From positions 34,444-98,443 of the forward strand of contig CACYCS010000093.1 of the NCBI GenBank assembly GCA_902773005.1: DNA of 64,000 bases. Direction: 5' to 3'. Position 1 is the first letter of the stretch. The number at the start of each line of letters is the position of its first letter. Below the pieces are notes generated by a model. That model had not been told where the DNA came from, did not search any database, and saw only the letters and a list, made by a program, of their open reading frames with translations. This stretch comes from an uncultured Erysipelotrichaceae bacterium. GTDB lineage: Bacteria; Bacillota_I; Bacilli_A; RFN20; CAG-826. Position numbers and translations under genes: made by a program. Shown in pieces: positions 8,070-16,110 of the stretch.

Positions 8070-8930
8070 TTAGTCCAAATTGGCAAACATCTTCATTGCC
8101 TGAACGATGTTATCTTTCATGACGGAACGCGCAAGCATGGACATTGAACTGAAGAAGATGGGGTTCGGATTCTCGTTCTTGAGGTAATCCGCGACCGCAT
8201 TGCCGCCTGCTTTGTCCATATAGGTGAAGAAATTGATTTTCCTAACGCCTGCCTCGATTGACTTTTTGTAGTCCTCGCGGCTCACGCCTGATCCACCATG
8301 CATAACGACTGGAATGCCACTAGTCTTTTGGCGCACAGCCTTGATTACTTCGAAGTCGAGCTTTGGCTTTTTAAGATAGATGCCGTGAGTGGTGCCGAAA
8401 GAGCACGCAAGCGCATCGATTCCCGTTTTCTCCACGAAATCTTTGGCGAGGTCGGGATCGGTGTAGATTTTGGTTTCATCCTCTTTTGAGGCATCGCCAT
8501 CCCCATATTCGCGTTTCCCCATGCTGCCAAGTTCCGCTTCGACGTTCGCGGAATATCGCTTTGCGAGCTTTACTGCCTCAATCGAGTTCTTCAGGTTCTC
8601 TTCGTAAGGCAAAGTTGATCCATCGTACATGACGGAGGTAAAACCCAATTCGAGTGCACGTCTCACGTAAGTTAAGTCTTCGCCATGGTCGAGATGGACG
8701 CAGACGGGGACTTTCGCGCGCTTCGCCTCCTGAATCATGACGGGTCCAATCACGTCGATCGAAACCCATTCCTCATGGCACTGGGCAAATTGCATGATGA
8801 CGGGGAGATTGAGTTCCTCCGCGGCCATTATGATGGCCTGAAGGCTTTCGAGATTTGCGGCGTTGAACGCGCCGATCGCAATTTTTCTTTCCTCGGCTGT
8901 GGCGAGGACTTCGTTCAGAGTTGCAAGCAT
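8070..8930 (-). CDS. Class II fructose/tagatose-bisphosphate aldolase
   Basis: A 286-residue zinc aldolase. The block VCVHLDHGED carries the catalytic aspartate D81 and the first zinc histidine H82; further ligands are H182 (FGTTHG) and H211 (VVMHGGSG), and KINFFT is the phosphate-binding region. It cleaves or forms a ketose 1,6-bisphosphate from dihydroxyacetone phosphate and glyceraldehyde 3-phosphate. Length fits the GatY/KbaY/FbaA group, and sequence alone does not settle fructose against tagatose. It starts 3 bases after the stop of a large lipoprotein gene, with GAGG as ribosome site, so it is co-transcribed with a surface protein, which is unusual for a glycolytic enzyme. Confidence 0.88.
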   Translation of the reverse strand: MLATLNEVLATAEERKIAIGAFNAANLESLQAIIMAAEELNLPVIMQFAQCHEEWVSIDVIGPVMIQEAKRAKVPVCVHLDHGEDLTYVRRALELGFTSVMYDGSTLPYEENLKNSIEAVKLAKRYSANVEAELGSMGKREYGDGDASKEDETKIYTDPDLAKDFVEKTGIDALACSFGTTHGIYLKKPKLDFEVIKAVRQKTSGIPVVMHGGSGVSREDYKKSIEAGVRKINFFTYMDKAGGNAVADYLKNENPNPIFFSSMSMLARSVMKDNIVQAMKMFANLD

Positions 8931-8933
8931 ATC

Positions 8934-11048
8934 TTATCCTCGGAAATAGAGGTCATTGACGATCTTGTCCTGACCTTCGGGGTGGATCGCGATGAGCATG
9001 ACGCGATAATAGCTCTTGTTGTTCCAATTGCAGGGGACGAGCTCTATCTCGATATCGGTGTTGAGATAGGGGTCGAGCCAAGAGTATTGGCTGCCGCTTG
9101 ATGCGTATAGGAATAACTCATAGGTTCCATCGGTCACGTAGTAGTTCGTGGAGTAGGCAGAGGATTTCTTAATGAGCTGGGCGGTCAGCGTGTATGCCTC
9201 AGCCGTATGGTCTTCGCTAGCGACGAAGCCATAGATGTCTTCGACCGTTGTGCTGCCGAAGGAAGCGGTGGAGTAATCGTGGTTGCCATATAGATCAGCG
9301 ACGACGGTAGCGTCATTGATGCAGGTCTGACCGACGATGTTTGTGGCGGGCTTATAATGGGTCCTTGTGCCTTTGACGATGACTTCATCTCCTAATGAGA
9401 GGGCGGCCAAATCGGATTGGTCCGCCATCCTGACGGCGATGATTCCGCTTTCGTCAATCAGGATGAACCCACTTTGGACGACAAGCGAAGAAGCGATGAT
9501 ACCGCGGACGGTGACTTCTGTTTCGTCTATAGCGGCGATGGCTTCTGCGACCGTGAGGCTTTCAGGAAGCTCAGGCTCAGTCACGGTGATGCTCAATTCC
9601 TCAGAATAGGTGACGCCTTGATAGATTGAGGAAACGGTGACTTTCGCGCTCCCTGGGGTTCTAACATGGAATACGGTTCCGTCTTCTGTTTGCTCAAAGT
9701 AGACCGCGTCCGTATTGTCGGAAGCATAGGACAGAGGAACATCCTCAATTCCCAATAGCTCGCTTGAAACCGAATCGACGAGCAGCGTGGCCGGATCGGC
9801 GCTGTAGCTTTCGATGAACTGGCCAACGCCATAGTATTTGACCGCGAATTCCGCAGCTTTGCTTACATCGAACTCGTAACCCTCGTCGATGACTTCTATC
9901 GGAATGAGGCGGTAATTGGTTCCGGTTCCGCTTGCCTTGGCATTAAGGATGGAGAGGTAAGCGGTCACGATCTTACCATCGAATTCGTCTAGATAAGAGA
10001 AGTCGCTGCCGTTGCAAAGGGTATATACGTAGGAGCCGGTTTTTTGATCGAGATCGAAGAAGTAATAGTTCACAAATCCAGATCCAGGCCGCCTCTCTAG
10101 ATAGGCGTTTACCTTATAGATATTGGTGGTTTGATTGTCGGATAAAGGAAGTTCCATCATCTCCTTGACGGTGGATTCCTGAATCCATGATTTGTCGAAT
10201 TCGTGCGACCCCTGATCGTTTTCAACGAGTTTGGCGTCTTGAATCTGGCAAGATCCCTGATACCCGAACTTGGCTGCGTTCTCCTTCTCGGAATCGAGAA
10301 TGTAGTAGGTCTTGGTGCCTTGGATCGTGACTTCGTTGCCTTCGGCCACATCAAGGGCGACGCCAGGCGAATAGACGTAGATGGAACCCGAGGAATCGAC
10401 GAGATAGAAGCCGTTAGGAACTTTGCCGTTAGCGAAGGTGATTTTGGCGACGACGCCTTTGAGTTCCAATAGAGAATCCGCTGCAGCTGCACGGGCTTGA
10501 GCAATCGTTTTCTTTTCGAACACGCGGTCGTCGATCGCATGGATGACCTTAAGTAGCCTTCCGTTTTTGACCTGTGGGGTGCCTTTGTAGGTATTGAGGA
10601 TGCAGTTGATATAGATGTAGTCGCCGACTTCTGGGCGGTCCTCAAGCTGATCGAAGAAAAGTGAGCCGTCTTCGGAATAGACGCCATAGACGTAGATCTC
10701 GCCGGTTTCGTCGGCAATCGTCATTTCGCCAAAGGCGTATTTCGTGATGCTTTGGATGGTACCGCCTATGATGTAGCGCTCTGTGGTGCCATTTTCTCCA
10801 GCAGCTGTTGCGAGCTCGATTGCTTTTGCGATTGTGATCGCATCGACGGAGGGATCATATTCTTCGCTGGACGCAGGAACTTCAGGCACTTCTGAGATGG
10901 GCTGCGTTGAATCCGGATTCTCTGAAGCGGGAGTTTCGGATGAGACGATGGATAAGTCGATGGATGAGGCGATGGATGAGGAGCCGCCTCCGCAGGAAGC
11001 CAAAAGCATCGCAGAGGCCATTAAGGCAAAAATAGGTGACTTTTTCAT
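8934..11048 (-). CDS. Large lipoprotein with repeated OB-fold domains and a Big_2-like domain
   Basis: A 704-residue protein with a lipoprotein signal: hydrophobic run then lipobox LLASC, lipidated cysteine C19, and a Ser/Glu/Pro-rich linker to about residue 65. At least three related domains follow, each with a TIAKAIE/TIAQARA/TVAEAIA-type lead-in and an OB-like pattern ending in VGDYIYINC, EGNEVTIQGT or LGDEVIVKGT (about 70-165, 175-275 and 500-590). An Ig-like Big_2 domain ending SEELSITVTEPE precedes the third. Such OB domains occur in extracellular nucleases and surface binders; no catalytic domain is visible. GGAGG is 7 bases before the ATG at 11048, preferred to the TTG at 11051. It leads an operon with the aldolase. 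Confidence 0.8.
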   Translation of the reverse strand: MKKSPIFALMASAMLLASCGGGSSSIASSIDLSIVSSETPASENPDSTQPISEVPEVPASSEEYDPSVDAITIAKAIELATAAGENGTTERYIIGGTIQSITKYAFGEMTIADETGEIYVYGVYSEDGSLFFDQLEDRPEVGDYIYINCILNTYKGTPQVKNGRLLKVIHAIDDRVFEKKTIAQARAAAADSLLELKGVVAKITFANGKVPNGFYLVDSSGSIYVYSPGVALDVAEGNEVTIQGTKTYYILDSEKENAAKFGYQGSCQIQDAKLVENDQGSHEFDKSWIQESTVKEMMELPLSDNQTTNIYKVNAYLERRPGSGFVNYYFFDLDQKTGSYVYTLCNGSDFSYLDEFDGKIVTAYLSILNAKASGTGTNYRLIPIEVIDEGYEFDVSKAAEFAVKYYGVGQFIESYSADPATLLVDSVSSELLGIEDVPLSYASDNTDAVYFEQTEDGTVFHVRTPGSAKVTVSSIYQGVTYSEELSITVTEPELPESLTVAEAIAAIDETEVTVRGIIASSLVVQSGFILIDESGIIAVRMADQSDLAALSLGDEVIVKGTRTHYKPATNIVGQTCINDATVVADLYGNHDYSTASFGSTTVEDIYGFVASEDHTAEAYTLTAQLIKKSSAYSTNYYVTDGTYELFLYASSGSQYSWLDPYLNTDIEIELVPCNWNNKSYYRVMLIAIHPEGQDKIVNDLYFRG

Positions 11049-11081
11049 CAACGTTCCTCCAAGAGATTAGCTTATTAAACT

Positions 11082-11145
11082 ATGATAAGTCTCGTCATGC
11101 CCTTTCTTCAAGAAAGGGTTAAGTAAAGCGCTTACATTGTCAATG
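11082..11145 (-). promoter_or_regulatory. Promoter and clustered operators of lipoprotein-aldolase operon
   Basis: Read on the minus strand, TTGAAG (11106-11111), an 18-base spacer and TATCAT (11082-11087) form a promoter. A perfect 19-base palindrome CCCTTTCTTCAAGAAAGGG (11100-11118) covers the -35 box. Just upstream lie GTAAAGCGCTTAC (11123-11135), which looks like a LacI/CcpA-type catabolite operator with mismatches, and CATTG-T-CAATG (11135-11145). This dense array suggests two regulators. Confidence 0.6.
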
Positions 11146-11193
11146 ATACGAATTTTCGCATCATAAGTTAGAAAAATCTATGCAAGTGACATC

Positions 11194-11221
11194 TCGATAA
11201 AAATTCGCCTGTCGCTATAAT
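11194..11221 (+). promoter_or_regulatory. Predicted thyA-dhfr promoter
   Basis: TCGATA (11194-11199), a 16-base spacer and a perfect TATAAT (11216-11221) precede thyA, whose ribosome site GAAGGAG is at about 11238. Confidence 0.55.
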
Positions 11222-11252
11222 GTAACGGTCCAATAGAAGGAGATGCATATAC

Positions 11253-12083
11253 ATGTCATACGCTGATAAGGTTTTTGTCGACAACATCAACGACATCCTG
11301 CAGAACGGCGTAAGCGATGAGGCTTACAACGTTCGCCCGCACTGGGAAGATGGAACCCCCGCCCATACAATCAAGAAATTCGGAATCGTAAACCGCTACG
11401 ACCTCCAGAAGGAGCTCCCAATCATCACGATCCGTCGCTCGGCTTTCAAGAATTGCCTCGATGAGATTCTTTGGATTTACCAAAAGAAGTCCAATAACGT
11501 CCATGACCTCCATTCCCACATCTGGGATGCTTGGGCAGACGAGAACGGCAGCATCGGCAAAGCCTATGGCTACCAGCTTGGCGTCAAGCACATCTATCCC
11601 GAAGGCGAATTCGACCAGGTGGATCGTGTCCTCTATGATCTGAAGCACAATCCGACGAGCCGTAGGATCATGACGAATCTCTATAACTTCAACGACCTTC
11701 ATGAGATGGCTCTTTACCCCTGCGCTTACTCGCTTACTTTGAACGTGAGTGGCGATACCCTAAACGGCATCTTGAACCAAAGGTCCAACGACATGCTGAC
11801 CGCGAATAACTGGAACGTCCTGCAGTATTCCTTGCTGCTTATGATGTTTGCCCAGGTGAGCGGATTTAAGCCCGGCACTTTGCTCCACGTCATCGCCGAT
11901 GCTCATCTTTACGATCGGCATATCGAACTTGCCAAAAAGGTGATCGCGAAGCCGCAGCACCCTGCGCCGATCCTTCACATGAACAAGGACATCAAGAATT
12001 TCTATGACTTCAAAGTCGAGGATTTCGAGCTTGAAGGCTACGAATACGAGAAGCTCGACGAGAAGATTCCGGTTGCGATATGA
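11253..12083 (+). CDS. thyA: Thymidylate synthase, phage phi3T/Bacillus ThyA type
   Basis: A 276-residue thymidylate synthase that methylates dUMP to dTMP using methylenetetrahydrofolate. The N-terminus (RPHWEDGTPAHTIK) and the phrase EILWIYQKKSNNVHDL match the phi3T/Bacillus branch. The nucleophile cysteine lies in ALYPCAYS; the usual histidine after PC is alanine here, as non-histidine residues also occur in this branch. QRSNDML and HLYDRHIE supply phosphate and uridine contacts. GAAGGAG precedes the start. It overlaps the following dihydrofolate reductase gene by 4 bases (ATGA), the expected pairing because the synthase oxidises folate to dihydrofolate. Confidence 0.93.
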   Translation: MSYADKVFVDNINDILQNGVSDEAYNVRPHWEDGTPAHTIKKFGIVNRYDLQKELPIITIRRSAFKNCLDEILWIYQKKSNNVHDLHSHIWDAWADENGSIGKAYGYQLGVKHIYPEGEFDQVDRVLYDLKHNPTSRRIMTNLYNFNDLHEMALYPCAYSLTLNVSGDTLNGILNQRSNDMLTANNWNVLQYSLLLMMFAQVSGFKPGTLLHVIADAHLYDRHIELAKKVIAKPQHPAPILHMNKDIKNFYDFKVEDFELEGYEYEKLDEKIPVAI

Positions 12084-12955
12084 GCAAGCGACACGACATC
12101 ATCGAAATCCTTAGCGTCGACTCCGAGTTTGGAATCGGAAAGAAAAACGGATTGCTTTTCCATCTCCCAAAAGACATGGCGTTTTTCCGTGCGACCACGC
12201 TGAATCACGTCGTGGCGATGGGGGAGAACACCTTGCTTTCTTTCCCGGGGAGCAAGCCTCTTAAGTCGAGGACCAACATCGTTTTATCGCAGGATAAGAC
12301 CCATAATTATAAGAACGTCCTCAACGTTCATACCCTCGATCAGTTCTTCCGCCTTATTGATAGCATTCTTCAAAAAGAGGATGTCTTCATCATCGGCGGT
12401 GCATCCATTTACCGTCAATTGCTTCCTTATTCCAATAAGGTATTGCTGACCAAAGTGCACGCCAATGGCGGTGCGGAGGTTTTCTTCCCCAATATCGATG
12501 AAAACCCTAATTTCCGTTGCATCAGCAAACAACCCCCGATTATGGATGAGGGATCTATCGAGATTGAGTTCACAACCTATGCAAATGACGGTGCAGTCCC
12601 TCTTCGATATGAAAAGGCGCGCGGAAAAACCGTCGAGATGAATCTTTGCGATGGCCCGTTCCAAGCCATCAAGGAAGGATTCAAAGACATCGAGATGCGC
12701 CTATTCGATGAGAAAAGAGCAGATCTCGAAGTGGGGGATGTAATCATTTTCACAAACCTTGCAACCGGGGAGAAACTAAGCCGCACGGTTATTGCCCTAG
12801 CTCCGTTTGATTCCTTTGAAACGCTATACGCCGCGTTCCCAAAATCCAGGTTAGGGTATCGCGATGACGAAGTCGCCTCTCCAAAGGACATGGAACAGTA
12901 TTATCCGGCTGAGAAAATCGCAAAATACGGCCCACTCGCCATTTTCCTCGAATAG
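12080..12955 (+). CDS. folA: Dihydrofolate reductase fused to a C-terminal ASCH domain
   Basis: A 291-residue two-domain protein. Residues 1-170 are dihydrofolate reductase: GIGKKNGLLFHLPKD with the catalytic acid D32, MGENT near 48 (NADPH contact) and FIIGGASIY at 103-111. Residues 185-291 match the ASCH fold (MNLCDGPFQAIKEG, IEMRLFDEKR, LEVGDVIIFTN, and the ending YGPLAIFLE) as seen in free-standing Firmicutes ASCH proteins, which belong to the PUA-like group and are thought to bind RNA or modified nucleotides. A link of the two domains is unusual to my knowledge. No internal stop or frame change separates them. Translation is coupled to thyA by a 4-base overlap. Confidence 0.85.
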   Translation: MSKRHDIIEILSVDSEFGIGKKNGLLFHLPKDMAFFRATTLNHVVAMGENTLLSFPGSKPLKSRTNIVLSQDKTHNYKNVLNVHTLDQFFRLIDSILQKEDVFIIGGASIYRQLLPYSNKVLLTKVHANGGAEVFFPNIDENPNFRCISKQPPIMDEGSIEIEFTTYANDGAVPLRYEKARGKTVEMNLCDGPFQAIKEGFKDIEMRLFDEKRADLEVGDVIIFTNLATGEKLSRTVIALAPFDSFETLYAAFPKSRLGYRDDEVASPKDMEQYYPAEKIAKYGPLAIFLE

Positions 12956-13027
12956 TTGGAGATTGGGTAAAGCGCGCCGTTTGATTATGCCCCAAATCCG
13001 TCTAGTACGCTTTGACGCAATTTCGAC

Positions 13028-13294
13028 TTAGGCCTTTCGCATGGCTTCTTCAATGAGAAAGAAACCGCATCCTTCTTTATCACGGGCGCGTAGAGGAACA
13101 AGAGAAGAGAAATCTGATTTCCTTGTTTTGTTGGTCCCGAGTTCGGGCGCGGGCAATGGGTTAATTTGATTCAGCCTTCCTTTCAGCCTTCGCCATCAGC
13201 CCAATGCCCGAATTGGTCGTTTTGATTTTATCCTTATTGGAAAAGGCAAACCACCCGTGGTCAGCAATATTGCTTAACCCTTCTGCGTCGTCGC
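13028..13294 (-). pseudogene. Possible decayed gene or frameshifted continuation
   Basis: The 318-base gap 12956-13273 holds no intact gene, but on the minus strand two successive frames look coding. One runs from 13294 to a stop at 13161 (contains GLSNIADHGWFAFSNKDKI and GLMAKAERKAESN). The other, ending at 13028, contains INPLPAPELGTNKTRKSDF and EGCGFFLIEEAMRKA. They follow the end of the 382-residue gene in different frames and may be its lost C-terminal part or a neighbouring remnant. The frames are only 40-55 codons, so chance cannot be excluded. No family is recognised. Confidence 0.35.
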
Positions 13295-14422
13295 CCTAAG
13301 TGCTTCGATCCGACTTTCCATCGTTGCAGTTCGCGGGGACCGCTTTTCGATTTCTGCTAGCTTGGAAAGGAATTCTTCGGAGCATCCCGCCTTTCTGGAA
13401 AGCTGCGCAATCGCCCGGCAATATCCCCAAAGCGATTCCGTTATGTGCCCATCGAAATCCGGAAGGAAGAACTCATTGTTAATCAGAAGCTCTTTCAGTC
13501 TTTTGGAAGAGCTTGTGCGCTCGTCCTGGCGGATGGCCTCGAGGACGCGCCTCGCCTCGGCGTATGTACTCTGCCTTACGGCTTTCCTATACGCGGCTGG
13601 TAGGGGAGCTAGCGCGATTTGAATTGCCGCCTCCTCCGCGGGCCTTTCCCAACCGAGGAAGCCATTCTTTTCTCCGTATGTCTTGCGCAAGCACTCAAGT
13701 CTCCAAAGGAAATCCTTCGCCGGGTCGTCCGAGCCTTCGCTATGCCAACGCTTTAGGAAACGAAGCGCGACCTCCTCCTTCTCCTTATCGCTGAATGAGA
13801 GGCCCGCATATGCGATCAGTTCCCCCATCAGGCCGAAATCGTCTTTCGAAAGTCTGTCGTTCGAGCGGAGCAGCTTCTTTCTTAGGCGATCCGTCTCGGA
13901 CGCCTTCTCCTCTTCCGAAAGGAAGAAGACGGACTGGAAGGAGCCCTTCTTCTGTCTGCCCGTCTTCATCTTTGCCCTCTCAGGGAGGTTACTGCTGGCG
14001 ACGGCGCATTTAAAGGATAGGAACAGGAAACGACCGAATTCGCCTTTCTCGAATGATGCGAATGCCGCGTGCCTCCCAGAGGAATCTGCGCTGTTCAAGC
14101 GCTTCATTTCTTCGTAGATCCGCCTCGAGATCGCTTCCTCCGCCGTAGACCCGCAAAGGAGGTTTTCTTTGAACGCGGCCTCTAGTTCATTGTCGGAATC
14201 GATGATGACCCTCTTTACCCTTTTGGTTATGTCGTATTCGTGTGAGGCGAGCCTACTGACGCTCGACTTGTCGATCTCGTAATCCCGCATGTCCCCCGTC
14301 AGAAAAACGCTCAAGACGGAGTTGAAATGATCTGCTTTCGTGACGGTTAAGTTCAAGAAAGGGTAAACACATGCGAGATATTTTCCGGTGTTGAAATTAT
14401 TTGTTTCCACTTTTTTCTTCAT
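13274..14422 (-). CDS. Unrecognised 382-residue protein
   Basis: No family is recognised. The protein is soluble-looking and rich in Arg, Lys, Glu and Ser, with no signal peptide or membrane segment. It starts MKKKVETNNFNTGKYLACVY and has an N-terminal region with LSVFLTGDMRDYEIDKSSVS; the middle (about 150-190) is basic and variable-looking, and the rest is predicted helical. ATG at 14422 is used; GTG at 14428 is possible. A -10-like TAAAAT lies 10 bases before the ATG, with TTGAAA 18 bases further up, and there is no clear ribosome site. It is divergent from a DUF6883/DUF4926 pair, and two coding-like frames follow its 3' end, so it may be truncated by a frameshift. Confidence 0.6.
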   Translation of the reverse strand: MKKKVETNNFNTGKYLACVYPFLNLTVTKADHFNSVLSVFLTGDMRDYEIDKSSVSRLASHEYDITKRVKRVIIDSDNELEAAFKENLLCGSTAEEAISRRIYEEMKRLNSADSSGRHAAFASFEKGEFGRFLFLSFKCAVASSNLPERAKMKTGRQKKGSFQSVFFLSEEEKASETDRLRKKLLRSNDRLSKDDFGLMGELIAYAGLSFSDKEKEEVALRFLKRWHSEGSDDPAKDFLWRLECLRKTYGEKNGFLGWERPAEEAAIQIALAPLPAAYRKAVRQSTYAEARRVLEAIRQDERTSSSKRLKELLINNEFFLPDFDGHITESLWGYCRAIAQLSRKAGCSEEFLSKLAEIEKRSPRTATMESRIEALRATTQKG

Positions 14423-14510
14423 TTTCACTTCAATTTTACTTCAATTTCTCAAGTATTTTCAACAACTGCTTGGCGGCGCAAAATTGGGCAGACGAAAGGA
14501 GGCAGATGCT

Positions 14511-15026
14511 ATGCCAATTAAAATCGGAGGGGGCGGGAAACCCCAAGAATACGATCCATCGAACGGAAGGTATGGGTGCGGCGCGGCCGGCTACACGAAA
14601 AGCTACTGCATGGCTTCACAAATACTATCGGTCTTTGACTCGATAGAGGGAGATAAAAAGACCAGCAAACTGATGCCAAACTACAAGAAAGTCAGAACGC
14701 TTGACGATAAGTTTCTCAAATACTCCCTTGACAAAGAACATCCTGTCGGGAAACATAAAGCGATCATCTACGAGGCCGTATTGGGATACACGAAAGATAA
14801 TTACGATTCGCTTAAGACGCAGATACATTCATCGATCATAGAAGGGCGAGCCGTTCTTTCGTCAATCTCACAAAACCAAGTTGGGACGATTCTGTTTAAA
14901 TACGAAATCCCGGTGAGAGGCCCTAATGGAAACTCCGCTAACATAATAGCGGTTTACGGATTAAATAGTCATGATGGGAAACCTGTATTGATAACGAACT
15001 ATGCAAAGCGAAATGGAAGGAAATAA
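14511..15026 (+). CDS. DUF6883 domain protein
   Basis: A 171-residue protein preceded by AAAGGAGG, which fixes the ATG at 14511. The first 60 residues begin MPIKIGGGGKPQEYDPSNGR, a glycine-rich lead of the kind seen just before the C-terminal domains of polymorphic toxins and phage head-morphogenesis proteins. From about residue 75 the DUF6883 signature is clear: KYSLDKEHPVGKHKAIIYEA, then PVRGPNGNSANIIAVY and PVLITNY. The biochemical role of DUF6883 is not established as far as I know. It is followed 4 bases later by a DUF4926 gene, a frequent partner, which suggests a two-gene effector and partner or immunity module. Confidence 0.75.
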   Translation: MPIKIGGGGKPQEYDPSNGRYGCGAAGYTKSYCMASQILSVFDSIEGDKKTSKLMPNYKKVRTLDDKFLKYSLDKEHPVGKHKAIIYEAVLGYTKDNYDSLKTQIHSSIIEGRAVLSSISQNQVGTILFKYEIPVRGPNGNSANIIAVYGLNSHDGKPVLITNYAKRNGRK

Positions 15027-15030
15027 CGGC

Positions 15031-15246
15031 ATGGAAATCAAATTGTTTGATGTTGTAAAAACATTAATTGAACTGCCTGAGGCAAAGAAAGGCACAGTGG
15101 GCACCATCGTGCAGATTTGGAAGCCGAATGAACTATACGAAGTCGAATTGGTCGATGAACACGGGGATACAATCGACTGCGTGTCTTTAAGCCCGTCTGA
15201 TTTCGTAAAGCTTACAAAGAGCGAGACTGATAATCTAGACTTTTGA
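15031..15246 (+). CDS. DUF4926 domain protein
   Basis: A 71-residue protein matching DUF4926: FDVVKTLIELPE, then KGTVGTIVQIW and a YEVELVDEHG strand block. The fold looks like a small SH3-like beta barrel. The ATG at 15031, 4 bases after the upstream stop and with AAGGAAAT in front, is preferred to the in-frame ATG at 15001, which lies inside the DUF6883 gene. DUF4926 genes commonly adjoin DUF6883 genes; a binding or immunity role toward the partner is inference. A terminator follows at 15288. Confidence 0.75.
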   Translation: MEIKLFDVVKTLIELPEAKKGTVGTIVQIWKPNELYEVELVDEHGDTIDCVSLSPSDFVKLTKSETDNLDF

Positions 15247-15287
15247 AGCCGTATTCCTCGAAGCATACACATCGCTATAAATCGCTT

Positions 15288-15313
15288 AGCCGCAGATGAC
15301 CTCCGCGGCTTTT
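15288..15313 (+). terminator. Terminator after the DUF6883/DUF4926 pair
   Basis: AGCCGC (15288-15293) pairs with GCGGCT (15305-15310), followed by TTT. It lies between convergent genes. Confidence 0.6.
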
Positions 15314-15362
15314 GCATATGCACGTGCCTTAAGCGTGAAAAATTTCAAATCCGATGAACCCC

Positions 15363-16037
15363 TTATTCGTTTTTGCGCCGGCTGAGGGATTTTTGAATGC
15401 CGACTCTAGCGAAGTGGCATCCGATTGCGATTAGCGCGGTCCCGATGAGAATCAAGAAGAAGGAGACAACTGCCATTACGGGCCCTGCTGATCCAAATCC
15501 ATACCAATCGTATTCGACTTGCCCAAAACCATCGTGGACGAACACGTTGATCATGTAGACGATTCCGTAGAGGGCCATCGTGCTGATTCCAATTAGCGAT
15601 TCCTTTGCCTTCATTGGATTGGTGCTCCTGCCGAAAAACAGGAAGCGGCATAACCCAAGCAGTGGCGTCACCAAATGCAAGAAGAGATTCGCGCCTGCAT
15701 ACATCGCCCCATACCCAATGGTTGGCCCAAGGAAGGCAACGACCGTCAAAAACGTGAGGGTCGTGGCGGTATTTCCAACATGCAACAAGACCAGGAATTC
15801 CTTCTCGACATGGTCTCTTTTGCCAAGCGCGACCATGAGGTCTAGAGGGAAGCAAACTAGGGCAATCAAAGCAAGCAAGGCGTTTGATTCCGTCGTGTAG
15901 TATTTGAATAAGGCGATGCCTTGCGAAGCTAAAGCCTCGTTAGGGCCAAAATACATCATGAGGATCGACATCAAGACGATTCCAAAAATCGCGATATCGA
16001 GTATCGATGTCAATATGGCATCCCCCTTTTTGCTCAT
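15363..16037 (-). CDS. Six-spanning membrane protein, Pr6Pr-like
   Basis: A 224-residue protein with about six membrane segments. The phrase KYYTTESNALLALIALV after the first segment, and a histidine in a later segment (HLVTPLLGL), recall the Pr6Pr/FAR-17a-like group of small six-pass proteins, whose function in bacteria is not defined. ATG at 16037 lies about 28 bases downstream of a perfect TATAAT (minus strand, 16066-16071) but has no ribosome site; TTG at 16061 would extend it by 8 residues. It is divergent from the phosphatase gene at 16111. Confidence 0.65.
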   Translation of the reverse strand: MSKKGDAILTSILDIAIFGIVLMSILMMYFGPNEALASQGIALFKYYTTESNALLALIALVCFPLDLMVALGKRDHVEKEFLVLLHVGNTATTLTFLTVVAFLGPTIGYGAMYAGANLFLHLVTPLLGLCRFLFFGRSTNPMKAKESLIGISTMALYGIVYMINVFVHDGFGQVEYDWYGFGSAGPVMAVVSFFLILIGTALIAIGCHFARVGIQKSLSRRKNE

Positions 16038-16097
16038 AATCGAATTATTGCGGATTAGCAAAAAAATTATAAATGGGAACTAAACCATATTTATAGA

Positions 16098-16110
16098 TAC
16101 AATATTCCCC
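16098..16110 (+). promoter_or_regulatory. -10 box for a predicted leaderless phosphatase mRNA
   Basis: TACAAT at 16098-16103 is 7 bases before the ATG at 16111 and there is no ribosome site, so transcription would begin at or next to the start codon. The -35 region is weak. Confidence 0.45.
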
